The notes under the pieces: generated by a model
Database searches by the model: none
Told to the model about the DNA's origin: nothing
Seen by the model: the letters and a program-made list of their open reading frames with translations, nothing else
NCBI GenBank assembly: GCA_964251385.1
Contig: CAXUJK010000001.1
Span: 496,001-560,000 of the forward strand
Source of the DNA: CADCVW01 sp964251385
GTDB taxonomy: Bacteria > Pseudomonadota > Alphaproteobacteria > Sphingomonadales > Sphingomonadaceae
DNA: 64,000 bases
Direction of reading: 5' to 3'
Shown here: positions 9,841 through 18,928 of the stretch, piece after piece
How the letters are laid out: each line of letters begins with the position of its first letter
Position numbering within the stretch: position 1 is the stretch's first letter
Program-made: the position numbers and the translations under genes

Positions 9841-10971
9841 GTGAGTTCGAACGACTTGGCGCTCTACGTCCATTGGCCGTTCTGCGTATCGAAATGCCCG
9901 TATTGCGACTTCAACAGCCACGTCCGCGCGTCCGTCGATCAGGACGCATGGCGCACCGCGCTGCTCGCCGATCTCACCTACGAAGCCGCGCAGCTCCCCG
10001 GTTGCCGCCTCACTTCGATCTTCTTCGGCGGCGGCACGCCGTCACTCATGCCGCCCGCGACGGTGGCGGCGATCGTAGACGCCGCGTGCGCGCACTGGAC
10101 GGTCGATCCCCGCATCGAGATCACGTTGGAAGCAAACCCGTCGTCGGTAGAGGCGGCGCGCTTCGCCGACCTTGCCGTCGCGGGAATCAACCGGGTGAGC
10201 CTCGGGCTGCAGTCGCTTGACGACGTGGCGCTAAGATTTCTTGGACGCGCGCACGATGCCGCCGAAGGGATCGCCGCGCTCGCGACCGCGCAGTCCTGCT
10301 TCGAACGCGTCAGCTTCGACCTCATCTACGGACTTCCCGACCAGAGTTCAGAGGCTTGGGCGCGCGAACTCGAACGCGCTCTGAGGTTCGGAACGGATCA
10401 TCTTTCGCTTTACCAGCTCACGATCGAACCCGGCACGCGCTTCGCGAGCATGGTCGCGCGGGGCGAACTGGCCGCACCGGACCCGGATCGCGGGGCCGAC
10501 CTGTTCGAGCTGACGCGCGACGTGACGGACGCCGCGGACCTCCCCGCGTACGAAGTCTCGAACCATGCACGAGTCGGGTCCGAAAGCCGCCACAACCTGA
10601 TCTATTGGCGCTACGCCGATTACGCGGGCGTCGGCCCCGGCGCGCACGGGCGGCGGTCGGGCACGCGGACGCAGCGGCACCGCAAACCCGAAAACTGGCT
10701 CGCAGGCGTCGCCCGCAACGGCCACGGCATCTCCGAACAGGCCGAACTCACGATGCACGAACGCGCGACCGAGGCGCTGCTCATGGGTTTCCGCTTGAAA
10801 GAAGGAATCAACCTGGCCCGACAAGATGTTGATCTTGCAAGCGCGATCGATCCGCTCGCCGTCGATCGGCTGACACGGCAACGGCTGCTGACCCGGACGG
10901 GCAATCGCATCGCCGCGACGCCGACGGGCATGCTGCTGCTCGACGCGATCCTGCGCGAGATCGCGCGCTAG
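9841..10971 (+). CDS. hemW: Heme chaperone HemW (radical SAM)
   Basis: 376 residues from the GTG at 9841 (SSNDLALYVHWPF), which matches the usual N-terminus. An ATG at 9775, directly after the rdgB stop, would add 22 residues encoded by a palindromic repeat. The radical SAM cluster motif is C15, C19, C22 (FCVSKCPYCDF), followed by GGGTPSLM and the C-terminal HemN-like domain. The absence of the extra HemN N-terminal region favours HemW, a haem-binding protein that delivers haem to target proteins, over coproporphyrinogen dehydrogenase HemN. Confidence 0.9.
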   Translation: MSSNDLALYVHWPFCVSKCPYCDFNSHVRASVDQDAWRTALLADLTYEAAQLPGCRLTSIFFGGGTPSLMPPATVAAIVDAACAHWTVDPRIEITLEANPSSVEAARFADLAVAGINRVSLGLQSLDDVALRFLGRAHDAAEGIAALATAQSCFERVSFDLIYGLPDQSSEAWARELERALRFGTDHLSLYQLTIEPGTRFASMVARGELAAPDPDRGADLFELTRDVTDAADLPAYEVSNHARVGSESRHNLIYWRYADYAGVGPGAHGRRSGTRTQRHRKPENWLAGVARNGHGISEQAELTMHERATEALLMGFRLKEGINLARQDVDLASAIDPLAVDRLTRQRLLTRTGNRIAATPTGMLLLDAILREIAR

Positions 10972-12152
10972 AACCCCGTCGGCGCAGGCGAGACGACACG
11001 GGTCGCTCCCGCCACCACTTCGTGCACCGCCATGCGCCGTTCCGCCGTGCCGTCGCTCCGAAAACGGAACGCACCGTCGATGCCGGAAAACCCCTGCGGA
11101 TCGGGCAGCTTGCTCTGCGGAAAGCGCGTCGCCACGGGCCATTCGCGGCCGATGCGGACCGCGAGCAGCGTGGCGTCGTAGCCGAGGCTCGCCAACCGGT
11201 ACGGCGTCTTGCCGTAACGCGCGCGATAGCGGGTCACGAGCTGGTCGAAGCGCGCGTCGGGAACGCCCGCGAACAACGCGCCGCGCAAGGCCGCGCGCGT
11301 GCCGATCGCGCGGTCCGTGCTCCACAATTCGGTGCCCAGGATCTGCGCGCGGCGTCCACCCGTGCGGATCGTCGGCACGGCGGTGGCGGCGAGCTGGGCG
11401 CCGTCGGCGACCAGGACCGCGTCGTACCCCGCCTTGGCGTTGAGCGTTCGCGTCGCCGCCGCCAGCGACGCGGCGTTGCGCGTGTATCCCTGCACCGCGA
11501 CCGTACGCCCGCCCGCGCGACCGACCGCCGCGGTCAGTGCCTGGCCCGCGCGCTGCCCGTACGGTCCCTCCGGCACGACGCCCGCGAACCGCACGGCCCC
11601 CTTGTCGCGCGCGTAGCGGACGACGCGTTCGATCGACTGGTCGGGCGAAAAACCCATAAGGTACGTGCCGTTGCCCGCGACGCCGTCGTCGTTGGAAAAG
11701 GCGATCACGGGCACGCGCCCCTTGCGCGCAACAGGGGCGACGGCACGCACGTCCTCGGCGAGCAGCGGCCCCAGGAAAAGCTGGTTGCCGTCGGCCAGCG
11801 CGGTCGTCGCCGCCGCCGCCGCGTCCGTCCCGGTGTCGTACACGGTGATCCGGATGCCCGTCCCGCCGCTGTCGAGCAGCGCCAGGTTGGCCGCGTTGGC
11901 GATCGACGTGCCGACGCCCGCGTTGGGCCCGGTCAGGGGCACCAGCACCGCGACGCGGTTGCGGTCGACGTCGCGCGGCAGGTTGGACGGCACGTCGCCG
12001 GGTGCGTCGGGTTTTTCGCTTGTCGGCTCGGGCGTGTCGACGACGGGCTCGCGCCGACCCACGCATGCGGCCACGGTGAGCGCGAGAGCCGCCGTCGTGC
12101 CGAGCCTCGTGGCGCGCCAACGCTCTTGCGGGTTCCGCATACCCTCTGCCAT
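10968..12152 (-). CDS. Penicillin-binding protein activator (LpoA-like lipoprotein)
   Basis: 394 residues. A short leader ends in the lipobox VAAC, predicting an outer-membrane lipoprotein. The mature part is a periplasmic-binding-protein fold (VAVLVPLTGPNAGVG, NAANLALLDSG, FSNDDGVAGNGTYLMGFSP), as in the C-terminal domain of LpoA. In E. coli LpoA stimulates PBP1A; this protein lacks the large N-terminal TPR domain. The start is at 12152 or 12140. Its stop overlaps the hemW stop (CTAG), and only 12 bases separate it from the divergent rsmI, so the two promoters must lie within the genes. Confidence 0.8.
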   Translation of the reverse strand: MAEGMRNPQERWRATRLGTTAALALTVAACVGRREPVVDTPEPTSEKPDAPGDVPSNLPRDVDRNRVAVLVPLTGPNAGVGTSIANAANLALLDSGGTGIRITVYDTGTDAAAAATTALADGNQLFLGPLLAEDVRAVAPVARKGRVPVIAFSNDDGVAGNGTYLMGFSPDQSIERVVRYARDKGAVRFAGVVPEGPYGQRAGQALTAAVGRAGGRTVAVQGYTRNAASLAAATRTLNAKAGYDAVLVADGAQLAATAVPTIRTGGRRAQILGTELWSTDRAIGTRAALRGALFAGVPDARFDQLVTRYRARYGKTPYRLASLGYDATLLAVRIGREWPVATRFPQSKLPDPQGFSGIDGAFRFRSDGTAERRMAVHEVVAGATRVVSPAPTGF

Positions 12153-12164
12153 CACGCTTGCCTC

Positions 12165-13001
12165 ATGCTTTCTCCCGGCCTCTACATCGTCGCGACACCC
12201 ATCGGCAATCTCCTCGACCTGTCGCCCCGCGCCGCCGAAGTCCTTTCGAGCGTGGACCTGATCGCGGTCGAGGACAGCCGGGTCACGGCCAAGCTCCTGC
12301 ATCATATCGGCATCAGGAAGCTCATGGTCCCGTACCACGATCACAGCGGCGAGGCGGTGCGCCTGCGCCTCCTCGCGGAGATGGCGACGAAGTCCGTCGC
12401 GCTGGTGTCGGACGCGGGGACGCCTCTGATCTCGGATCCGGGCTACAAGCTTGTGCGCGACGCACGGGCGGCGGGGGTCGCGATCGTCACCCTGCCTGGG
12501 CCGTCCGCGCTGATCGCCGCGCTGACGCTGTCGGGGCTGCCGACCGACCGCTTCCTGTTCGCGGGGTTCCTGCCGCCCAAGCCGGGCGCGCGCGCCACCG
12601 CGATCGCGGAGTTTTCGACTTTGCGCGCGACGCTCGTCTTTTACGAATCAGGCCCGCGCCTCGCCGCCACGCTTGCCGCGCTGCACGAAGGCCTGGGCGA
12701 CCGGGACGCCGCGGTCGCGCGCGAGATCAGCAAGCGTTTCGAGGAGACGGTGACGGGGACGCTCGCCGAACTCGCCGCGCGCTACGCCGATGCACCGCCC
12801 AAGGGCGAAATCGTCGTCGTCGTCGCGCCGCCCGGCGAAGCGCCACCGCCCGCGGAAAACGTAGTCGACGCCGCCTTGCGCGAGGCGCTCGCCACCTTGT
12901 CTCCCTCGCGTGCCGCCGCGAAGGTCGCCGCCGATCTCGGCTGGCCGCGGAGGCCGCTGTACGAGCGCGCGATCACCCTGGCGCACGAGCAGGAGGAATG
13001 A
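12165..13001 (+). CDS. rsmI: 16S rRNA (cytidine1402-2'-O)-methyltransferase RsmI
   Basis: 278 residues. Begins GLYIVATPIGNLLDLSPRA, then VEDSRVT, VSDAGTPLISDPGY and LPGPSA, the SAM-binding hallmarks of the RsmI/tetrapyrrole-methylase fold. Methylates the 2'-O of C1402 in 16S rRNA, next to the site of RsmH. Divergent from the PBP activator and coupled by ATGA to yraN. Confidence 0.96.
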   Translation: MLSPGLYIVATPIGNLLDLSPRAAEVLSSVDLIAVEDSRVTAKLLHHIGIRKLMVPYHDHSGEAVRLRLLAEMATKSVALVSDAGTPLISDPGYKLVRDARAAGVAIVTLPGPSALIAALTLSGLPTDRFLFAGFLPPKPGARATAIAEFSTLRATLVFYESGPRLAATLAALHEGLGDRDAAVAREISKRFEETVTGTLAELAARYADAPPKGEIVVVVAPPGEAPPPAENVVDAALREALATLSPSRAAAKVAADLGWPRRPLYERAITLAHEQEE

Positions 13002-13363
13002 ACCGCGCGGCCTCCGGACGTGAGCGCGCCGAACGCCGAGGCCATCGGGGCGAGCGGCTCGCGGCCTTGTGGCTGCAACTGCACGGCTGGCGCATTATGG
13101 CGCGGCGGCTGCGCACCCCCGCCGGCGAGATCGACCTGGTCGCCCGCCGCGGCCGCACGGTCGCGTTCGTCGAGGTCAAGGCGCGCGCGACGACGGCGGA
13201 GGCCGACCTGTCGCTCGACCGCAACCGCCTCCGCAGGGTCGCCGCCGCCGCGAACGCGGTGCTGCCCCGCTTCGTACGCGCGGGCGACGTATCGCGCATC
13301 GACGCGGTGTTCGTCGTCCCCCGCCGCCTGCCCCGCCATGTCGCCGACGTGTGGCAAGGGTGA
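12998..13363 (+). CDS. yraN: YraN family protein (UPF0102, nuclease-like)
   Basis: 121 residues. Carries the restriction-endonuclease-like core of this family: GEIDLVARRGRTVAFVEVKAR, with the acidic and Lys residues expected for a PD-(D/E)xK fold. Function is not established. Its start overlaps the rsmI stop (ATGA), the usual partner. Confidence 0.9.
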   Translation: MNRAASGRERAERRGHRGERLAALWLQLHGWRIMARRLRTPAGEIDLVARRGRTVAFVEVKARATTAEADLSLDRNRLRRVAAAANAVLPRFVRAGDVSRIDAVFVVPRRLPRHVADVWQG

Positions 13364-13395
13364 CAAGGCGCGGAGGCTGACCTAAGCGCGGCCCC

Positions 13396-14343
13396 ATGCT
13401 CCGTGTCGCCGTTCAGATGGACCCGATCGCGGGCATAAACATCTCGGGCGACTCGTCGTTCGCGCTGATGCTCGCCGCGCAGGCGCGCGACGCGACGCTG
13501 TTTCACTACTTCCCCGGCGACCTCACGTGGCGCGACGGGTCGCTGTTCGCGCAAGCGCGGCCAGTCGAAGTTCGTCCCGTTGCGGGCGACCATTTCACTC
13601 TTGGCGAGCCGCGTATGATCGACCTGTCCGCCGACATCGACGTCGTCCTCATGCGCCAGGACCCGCCGTTCGACATCGGCTACATCACCGCGACGCACCT
13701 TCTCGAGCGCATCCATCCGGCGACCCTGGTCGTCAACGATCCGGCACAGGTCCGCAATGCTCCCGAAAAACTGTGGGTGCTCGACTACGCGCGCTTCATG
13801 CCGCCGACGCTGATCACGCGCAGCCTGGACGAGGTCCGCATGTTCCACGCCGAACATGACGAGATCGTCGTCAAGCCGCTGCACGGCAACGGCGGCTCCG
13901 GCGTGTTCCGCATCGGCCGCGACGGGTCCAACATGGGCGCGCTGACCGAACTTTTTTCGGAGGTTTGGCGCGAGCCCTTCATGGTGCAGGCGTTCCTCCC
14001 CGACGTTTCCCAAGGCGACAAGCGCATCGTGCTCGTCGACGGCGAGGTCGCGGGTGCGATCAACCGCATACCCGGATCGGGCGAGATCCGCTCGAACCTG
14101 GCCGCGGGCGGCCGCGCCGAGGCGACCGAGCTCACCCCGCGCGAGCGCGAGATATGCGCGGCACTCGGGCCCGAGCTCAAGGCGCGCGGGCTGATTTTCG
14201 TCGGCATCGACGTGATCGCAGGGCACCTGACCGAGATCAACGTCACCTCCCCCACCGGCATCGTCGCGATGGACCGCTTCAACGGCACGGATACGCCGTC
14301 GCTGATCTGGGACGCGATCGAAGCTAGGCTTGCGACAAAGTGA
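13396..14343 (+). CDS. gshB: Glutathione synthetase
   Basis: 315-residue prokaryotic-type GshB. N-terminal substrate domain (VAVQMDPIAGINISGDS), ATP-grasp domain with VKPLHGNGGSGVFRI, RIVLVDGEVAGAINR and the C-terminal INVTSPTGI. Joins glycine to gamma-glutamylcysteine using ATP in the cytoplasm. The GTG start of the next gene (DedA) overlaps its stop (GTGA). Confidence 0.97.
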   Translation: MLRVAVQMDPIAGINISGDSSFALMLAAQARDATLFHYFPGDLTWRDGSLFAQARPVEVRPVAGDHFTLGEPRMIDLSADIDVVLMRQDPPFDIGYITATHLLERIHPATLVVNDPAQVRNAPEKLWVLDYARFMPPTLITRSLDEVRMFHAEHDEIVVKPLHGNGGSGVFRIGRDGSNMGALTELFSEVWREPFMVQAFLPDVSQGDKRIVLVDGEVAGAINRIPGSGEIRSNLAAGGRAEATELTPREREICAALGPELKARGLIFVGIDVIAGHLTEINVTSPTGIVAMDRFNGTDTPSLIWDAIEARLATK

Positions 14344-14948
14344 CCGACTGGGTGTTCCGCCTCATTGACGCGACCGGTTATGTCGGCGTGTTCCTGCTCA
14401 TGTTCCTCGAAACGGTTTTTCCGCCGATCCCGTCCGAGGTCATCATGCCGGTGGCGGGTATGCGCGCGGCGAGCGGGCCGCTCGGGCTCGCCGGCGTGAT
14501 CGCGAGCGGCACCGCGGGCGCGATGACGGGCAATCTGTTCTGGTACCTGCTCGCGCGCGTCATCGGGATGGAGCGGTTCCACCCCTTCATCAACCGCCAC
14601 GGGCGCTGGCTGACGCTCGACTGGGACGACGTGCAGAAGGCCGAACGGCTGTTCGGCCGCTACGGCGCCGCGGTGGTCGGCATCGGCCGCGTATTGCCGA
14701 CGGTGCGCTCGGTGGTCTCGATCCCGGCGGGGCTGCTGCACATGCGGCTCAAAGGCTTCCTCATCTGGTCGACGGTCGGCACCGCATTGTGGAGCGCGGG
14801 CCTGGCGATCGCAGGCTGGGCGCTCGGCCGCCGTTTCACCGACATCGAGAAGTATGTCGGCCCGTTGTCCACCGCGATCATCGGGGCGATCGTGCTCACC
14901 TATCTGTGGCGGCAACTGACATGGCGCCGGAGGCACCCCGCGGCTTGA
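14340..14948 (+). CDS. DedA family membrane protein
   Basis: 202 residues with four to five hydrophobic segments. Near the N-terminus is FLETVFPPIPSEVIMPVAG, the acidic/Pro motif of DedA (SNARE-associated) proteins; later GRVLPTVRSVVSIPAG carries the conserved Arg residues. DedA proteins are proposed to be proton-dependent lipid carriers or scramblases; some flip undecaprenyl phosphate. Starts with GTG overlapping the gshB stop. Confidence 0.9.
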   Translation: MTDWVFRLIDATGYVGVFLLMFLETVFPPIPSEVIMPVAGMRAASGPLGLAGVIASGTAGAMTGNLFWYLLARVIGMERFHPFINRHGRWLTLDWDDVQKAERLFGRYGAAVVGIGRVLPTVRSVVSIPAGLLHMRLKGFLIWSTVGTALWSAGLAIAGWALGRRFTDIEKYVGPLSTAIIGAIVLTYLWRQLTWRRRHPAA

Positions 14949-14961
14949 GCGCGCGCCACCT

Positions 14962-15864
14962 TCACGCTCGAGGATGTGCATTCCGATAAACGTCCATGAG
15001 GTGCGCCGCGTCCACCGCCGTGTAGATCTGCGTCGACGACAGGCTGGCGTGGCCCAGCAACTCCTGGATCGACCGCAAATCCGCGCCGCGCCCGAGCAGG
15101 TGCGTCGCGAAACTGTGGCGCAGCGCGTGCGGCGTGGCACGCTCCGATAATCCGAGCCTTGCGCGCGCCCCCCGCACGACGCGCCGCACGATGTCGGCGG
15201 ACAACGGCCCGCCCTTGGCCCCGCGGAACAAGGGCGCGTGTCCATGAAGCGGATACGGGCAGAGCTTCGCGTAAGCCTCGATCGCGACCCGCACGCGTTC
15301 GAGCAAGGGAACGACACGCGTCTTCGCCCGCTTGCCGGTAACGACCAGCCGATCGCTCAAGGGGAGGACGTTCGCGCGCAGCGCCATCGCCTCGCCGACG
15401 CGCAAGCCCGCACCGTAAAGTAGCAGCAGCACCGCCTCGTCGCGCGCCGCGATCCAGGGCTCGTCCGCGGCATCGCCGACGTCGGCGGCGAGAGCGACCG
15501 CATCGGACGGCGCGATCGGACGCGGCACGCTCCGCGCGCGCTTGGGTCCGCGCACGCGGGGCAACCGCACGGCCGCATCCTGCCCTGCGGCGGCGAAGGT
15601 CAAAAAGGCGCGCGCCGCGGACAATTCCCGCGCGGCGGATGCATTGCCGAGACCTTCTCCGCGGCGCACGCCGAGGAACGCACGCAAGTCCGCGAGCGGC
15701 ACCCCCAGCAGATCCGCCGCCGTGATCTCCTGCCCGCGATGCATTGTCAGGAACGCGAGCAGCCTGTGCGCGGTCGCAGCGTACGCGCGAATCGTATGTT
15801 CGGACCGCCGCCGGTCGTGCCGCATGTGCTCGGCCCAGCGCCCGGCAAGCGCCGCCCCGTTCAA
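14962..15864 (-). CDS. xerC: Tyrosine recombinase XerC
   Basis: 300 residues from a TTG that overlaps the stop of the DUF484 gene (TTGA). N-terminal SAM-like core-binding domain (HDRRRSEHTIRAYAATAHR) and C-terminal catalytic domain with the Arg of GAGLRVGEAM, Lys of TGKRAKTR, HALRHSFATHLL (HxxR), the GHASLSSTQ His and the nucleophilic Tyr of IYTAVD. It resolves chromosome dimers at dif with XerD. Assignment to XerC rather than XerD or a phage integrase rests on the DUF484 gene just upstream, a classic xerC partner. Confidence 0.9.
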   Translation of the reverse strand: MNGAALAGRWAEHMRHDRRRSEHTIRAYAATAHRLLAFLTMHRGQEITAADLLGVPLADLRAFLGVRRGEGLGNASAARELSAARAFLTFAAAGQDAAVRLPRVRGPKRARSVPRPIAPSDAVALAADVGDAADEPWIAARDEAVLLLLYGAGLRVGEAMALRANVLPLSDRLVVTGKRAKTRVVPLLERVRVAIEAYAKLCPYPLHGHAPLFRGAKGGPLSADIVRRVVRGARARLGLSERATPHALRHSFATHLLGRGADLRSIQELLGHASLSSTQIYTAVDAAHLMDVYRNAHPRA

Positions 15865-16418
15865 GACAAGTGCCTGCCCATCGACCGCGTCAGCACGCCT
15901 CCCAGGAACATGAGCAGTTCGGACCCGTGCCGCGTTTCGAACGATTGCTCGGACCGTTGCCCCAAGGCAAGCATACCACTGGGCAGAGGCGGCTCGCCGT
16001 TCAGCCGCACCAGCGCTTCGGCGCGGATCAGGTCGGACGCGGGCCCGAACAGCGGATGCCCGCGCTCGACGCCCCGCAGCAGCACCCCTGAAAACTCCCC
16101 GATCGATTTCTTGACGATGCGCGGCTCGACGAACTGCAACCCGCCCGCGTCCGCGCGCACGCCTTTGTCGCCCACGAACAGCGCCATCGCCACCGCGTCC
16201 ACCCCCAGCATCAGCGGCCAATCCTGCGTCACGATGTGGATCAGGTGGTCGAACCCTTCCGCGTCCACGACCGCGAGCACGGCTTCGTGGATCGCCGCGA
16301 CCGCGCCCGAATGCCCGCGCGCGAACGCGATCAGGTCCTGGTTGGCTTCCTCGGCGGCGGCGACGCGCGCGCGCAGGCTCGCCATTCCCCCGTCCTCGAA
16401 GCTGATCACCGTGCCCAT
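15861..16418 (-). CDS. DUF484 family protein (GAF-like)
   Basis: 185 residues with the DUF484 layout: an N-terminal helix (LRARVAAAEEANQDLIAFAR) followed by a GAF-like domain to about residue 170. No enzymatic function is known; the family is persistently linked to xerC, and here the two genes overlap (TTGA). A role in chromosome-dimer resolution is suggested only by this linkage. Confidence 0.85.
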   Translation of the reverse strand: MGTVISFEDGGMASLRARVAAAEEANQDLIAFARGHSGAVAAIHEAVLAVVDAEGFDHLIHIVTQDWPLMLGVDAVAMALFVGDKGVRADAGGLQFVEPRIVKKSIGEFSGVLLRGVERGHPLFGPASDLIRAEALVRLNGEPPLPSGMLALGQRSEQSFETRHGSELLMFLGGVLTRSMGRHLS

Positions 16419-16570
16419 GACGGGTGCGACGATAGCGCGGATCGGTTAACATGCGATGCGGAAAGTCGCGCGCCGTCGACAGGCTTACCGCCGGCTTAAG
16501 CATCACCGGTCACACGGGGTGCACTTGGCGCGGGTTAAGCAGCCGATGTCGGCGACGTAACGGAGACATC

Positions 16571-16873
16571 ATGTTCGGCTTCCTGTTTTTCGCGTCCACT
16601 GCCGTGTCCGTCATCCCGCAGGACATCTACGCCGAGCGCGCTTCGCTTACCGCAGCAACGCGCGGGATGGTGCGGGACGACATTCCGCGGCTCGACTACG
16701 ATCTGGCCGCGGTCGCCGCCTGGCAGGACGGGCAGCGTCCGAGCTTCCGGCTCAGCTACGCCACGCACGACGAATTGTCGGAGGCGACCGAGTCCCGCGA
16801 CCTGCTGATCGCGCAGGGCCTGGCCGCCGAACTGATCCGCGGGGAGGACGGAGACGGCATCGAGCCGCGCTAA
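16571..16873 (+). CDS. Small hypothetical protein
   Basis: 100 residues from an ATG preceded by CGGAGAC. The N-terminus (MFGFLFFASTAVSVIPQ) is hydrophobic and may be a signal peptide or anchor; the rest is soluble and acidic (ATHDELSEATESRDL). No family recognised. The GC3-rich codon pattern supports it as real. Its stop overlaps that of the convergent transaldolase-like gene. Confidence 0.6.
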   Translation: MFGFLFFASTAVSVIPQDIYAERASLTAATRGMVRDDIPRLDYDLAAVAAWQDGQRPSFRLSYATHDELSEATESRDLLIAQGLAAELIRGEDGDGIEPR

Positions 16874-17523
16874 AGTATACTCTGCCCCGACGCTTTCCAG
16901 TCGGCCAGGAACCCCGCGATCCCCTTGTCCGTCAGCGGGTGGCCCACGAGCATCTTGATGATCGCGGGCGGCGCGGTCATCGCGTCCGCGCCGATGCGCG
17001 CGGCTTCCAGCACGTGCACCGGATGCCGCACGCTCGCGACCAGGATTTCGGTGGAAAAGTCGTAATTGTCGTAGATCGTCCGAATGTCGGAGATCAGCGC
17101 CATCCCGTCGAACCCGGCGTCGTCGTGCCGCCCCACGAACGGCGACACGAACCGCGCCCCCGCCTTGGCGGCGAGCAGGGCTTGGTTCGCCGAAAAGCAC
17201 AAAGTGACGTTGACCATCGTGCCGTCGTCCGACAGCGCCTTGCACACCTTCAGCCCGTCGATCGTCAGCGGCACCTTCACGGCGACATTGTCCGCGATCT
17301 TTCGCAGCACTTCGGCCTCGCGCATCATCGTGTCGTGATCGAGCGCGACGACCTCGGCCGAGACGGGTCCGTCCACAAACGAACAGATCTCCGCCACGAC
17401 CTCCAGGAACTGCGCGCCCGACTTGTGGATCAGCGACGGGTTGGTCGTCACCCCGTCGCACAGCCCCGCTTCGGAGAGCTCGCGGATATCGGCGATGACG
17501 GCGGTGTCGGCGAAGAATTTCAT
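16870..17523 (-). CDS. Transaldolase / fructose-6-phosphate aldolase family protein
   Basis: 217 residues, the size of the short (MipB/TalC/FSA) transaldolase subfamily. TIM barrel with MKFFADTA at the start, GVTTNPSLIHKSG, the Schiff-base Lys in VKVPLT, and VSPFVGRHDD. Could act as transaldolase in the non-oxidative pentose phosphate pathway or as fructose-6-phosphate aldolase; sequence inspection alone cannot separate these. Confidence 0.88.
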   Translation of the reverse strand: MKFFADTAVIADIRELSEAGLCDGVTTNPSLIHKSGAQFLEVVAEICSFVDGPVSAEVVALDHDTMMREAEVLRKIADNVAVKVPLTIDGLKVCKALSDDGTMVNVTLCFSANQALLAAKAGARFVSPFVGRHDDAGFDGMALISDIRTIYDNYDFSTEILVASVRHPVHVLEAARIGADAMTAPPAIIKMLVGHPLTDKGIAGFLADWKASGQSIL

Positions 17524-17660
17524 GGCGGTGCTCCTTGCAACCGCATCTAACCAGAACCGACTGACTTGACATCAAGGAAAGCGTTGCCGTCGGTCTTCGT
17601 GATGGGTTTGCGTTGTCTCCGGAACCTGCCATTCTCGACATGAACTTAGTCGAGGTCGAG

Positions 17661-18794
17661 ATGCGCGTTGTTCCCCTTATCCGGACGTTCATCGCCGCGC
17701 TGGCGTGGTTGTCGAGCCCGTCGATCGCGCAACAGGTGGATGGCGACGAACCGGAGACGCGGCAGGTGCTGGATCGCCTCGACGCATATGTCCGGGGCGT
17801 GACCGATGCAGGCCAGTTCTCCGGCGTCGTCCTCGTCGCAGAGGACGGCGCGGTGGTGTTCGAGCGCGCGTACGGCTTGCGCGACGAAAAGCGCGACGAC
17901 TCCCTCAAGGTCGACACGCGCTTCGACCTGGCTTCGGCCGGCAAGATGTTCACCGCTACCGCTATCCTGCAGCAGATCGCGGCGGGCAAACTGACCTTGG
18001 CGACCACGCTCGGCGACGTGCTGCCCGGCTACCCGAACGTCGCGATGCGCAAGGTCACCATCCTTCAGCTCCTGACCCACAGCGCAGGCGCTGGCGAAAC
18101 AAATGCCCTGTTCTACCCGGACCATCTCGCGTGGCGCGGGCGCGAACCGACCGTGTCTGATCTGGTGGCGCTATATGGCAAGCGCGATCCGACCTTTTCG
18201 CCGGGGACCAAGCAGGAATACAGCAACCACACCATGACGCTGCTCGGCCGGGTCCTGGAAGTTCTCTCCGGACAGGACTACCGATCCTATGTCGCGCAGC
18301 ATATCTTTCGTCCGGCGGGGATGAATGCCACTCACGCGAACGACGCCTGCCGCATCGACGATCCGGGTCAAGCCGTCGGCTATGTCGCCGTGGGCGACGA
18401 GCGGATGCCCAATTGTTTTACCGCTCTGGACGGCGGTTGGCCTGCGGGTGGGCAGGTGTTCAACGCACGCGACATGCTGCGCTTCGCCAGCGCGCTGCGA
18501 CAAGGCCGGCTCGGCGTTCCCCGCGCCTTGTTCAAACAGGCGACCACCCCGCAATTGACGGGCTTCGGCCTCGGCTTCTTCGCTACCGATTACGGCGAAG
18601 GCTACCTGCCCCGCGATCTTCGCTGGGGCCACGGAGGTATGCTCTACGGGCAGTGCGTGGATGTCCGCACATACGAGGGTACGGGCGAAACGATCGTCAC
18701 GTTGGGCAACAACGGCAGCCCGGCCTGCTACCGCGTCGCCGGGTTCATCCATGAAGATTGGCGCCGCCAAAATGGGCAGGAGAAAGTGCGATAG
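17661..18794 (+). CDS. Secreted serine hydrolase, beta-lactamase (class C) family
   Basis: 377 residues. The ATG at 17661 opens a signal peptide (IRTFIAALAWLSSPSIAQ), so this start is preferred over upstream in-frame starts. Penicillin-binding-like motifs: SxxK at S92-K95 (ASAGKM), YSN around EYSNHTMTLLG, and HGG near the end (GHGGMLYG) in place of KTG. This is the pattern of the esterase/DD-peptidase/class C beta-lactamase superfamily. The substrate is unknown and there is no AmpR-type regulator nearby. Confidence 0.82.
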   Translation: MRVVPLIRTFIAALAWLSSPSIAQQVDGDEPETRQVLDRLDAYVRGVTDAGQFSGVVLVAEDGAVVFERAYGLRDEKRDDSLKVDTRFDLASAGKMFTATAILQQIAAGKLTLATTLGDVLPGYPNVAMRKVTILQLLTHSAGAGETNALFYPDHLAWRGREPTVSDLVALYGKRDPTFSPGTKQEYSNHTMTLLGRVLEVLSGQDYRSYVAQHIFRPAGMNATHANDACRIDDPGQAVGYVAVGDERMPNCFTALDGGWPAGGQVFNARDMLRFASALRQGRLGVPRALFKQATTPQLTGFGLGFFATDYGEGYLPRDLRWGHGGMLYGQCVDVRTYEGTGETIVTLGNNGSPACYRVAGFIHEDWRRQNGQEKVR

Positions 18795-18928
18795 GCTCCG
18801 CGAACATGGATTGACCACCAGACCGTTTGCACGCGTCGAGCACGGCGATGGCATGGCTCTACTTGGTACGCGGCGGTTCCAGCATCTCCCAAGATCGAAG
18901 ACCTTCGCTTTCGCGCATTCGCGCCTAG

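Noticed and set aside
14962..15864. Phage or integron integrase
   Set aside because: The overlap with a DUF484 gene and the lack of phage or cassette genes fit housekeeping xerC.
17661..18794. AmpC-type beta-lactamase
   Set aside because: SxxK and YSN are present, but the third motif is HGG rather than KTG and no ampR is adjacent, so a serine esterase or peptidase is as likely.
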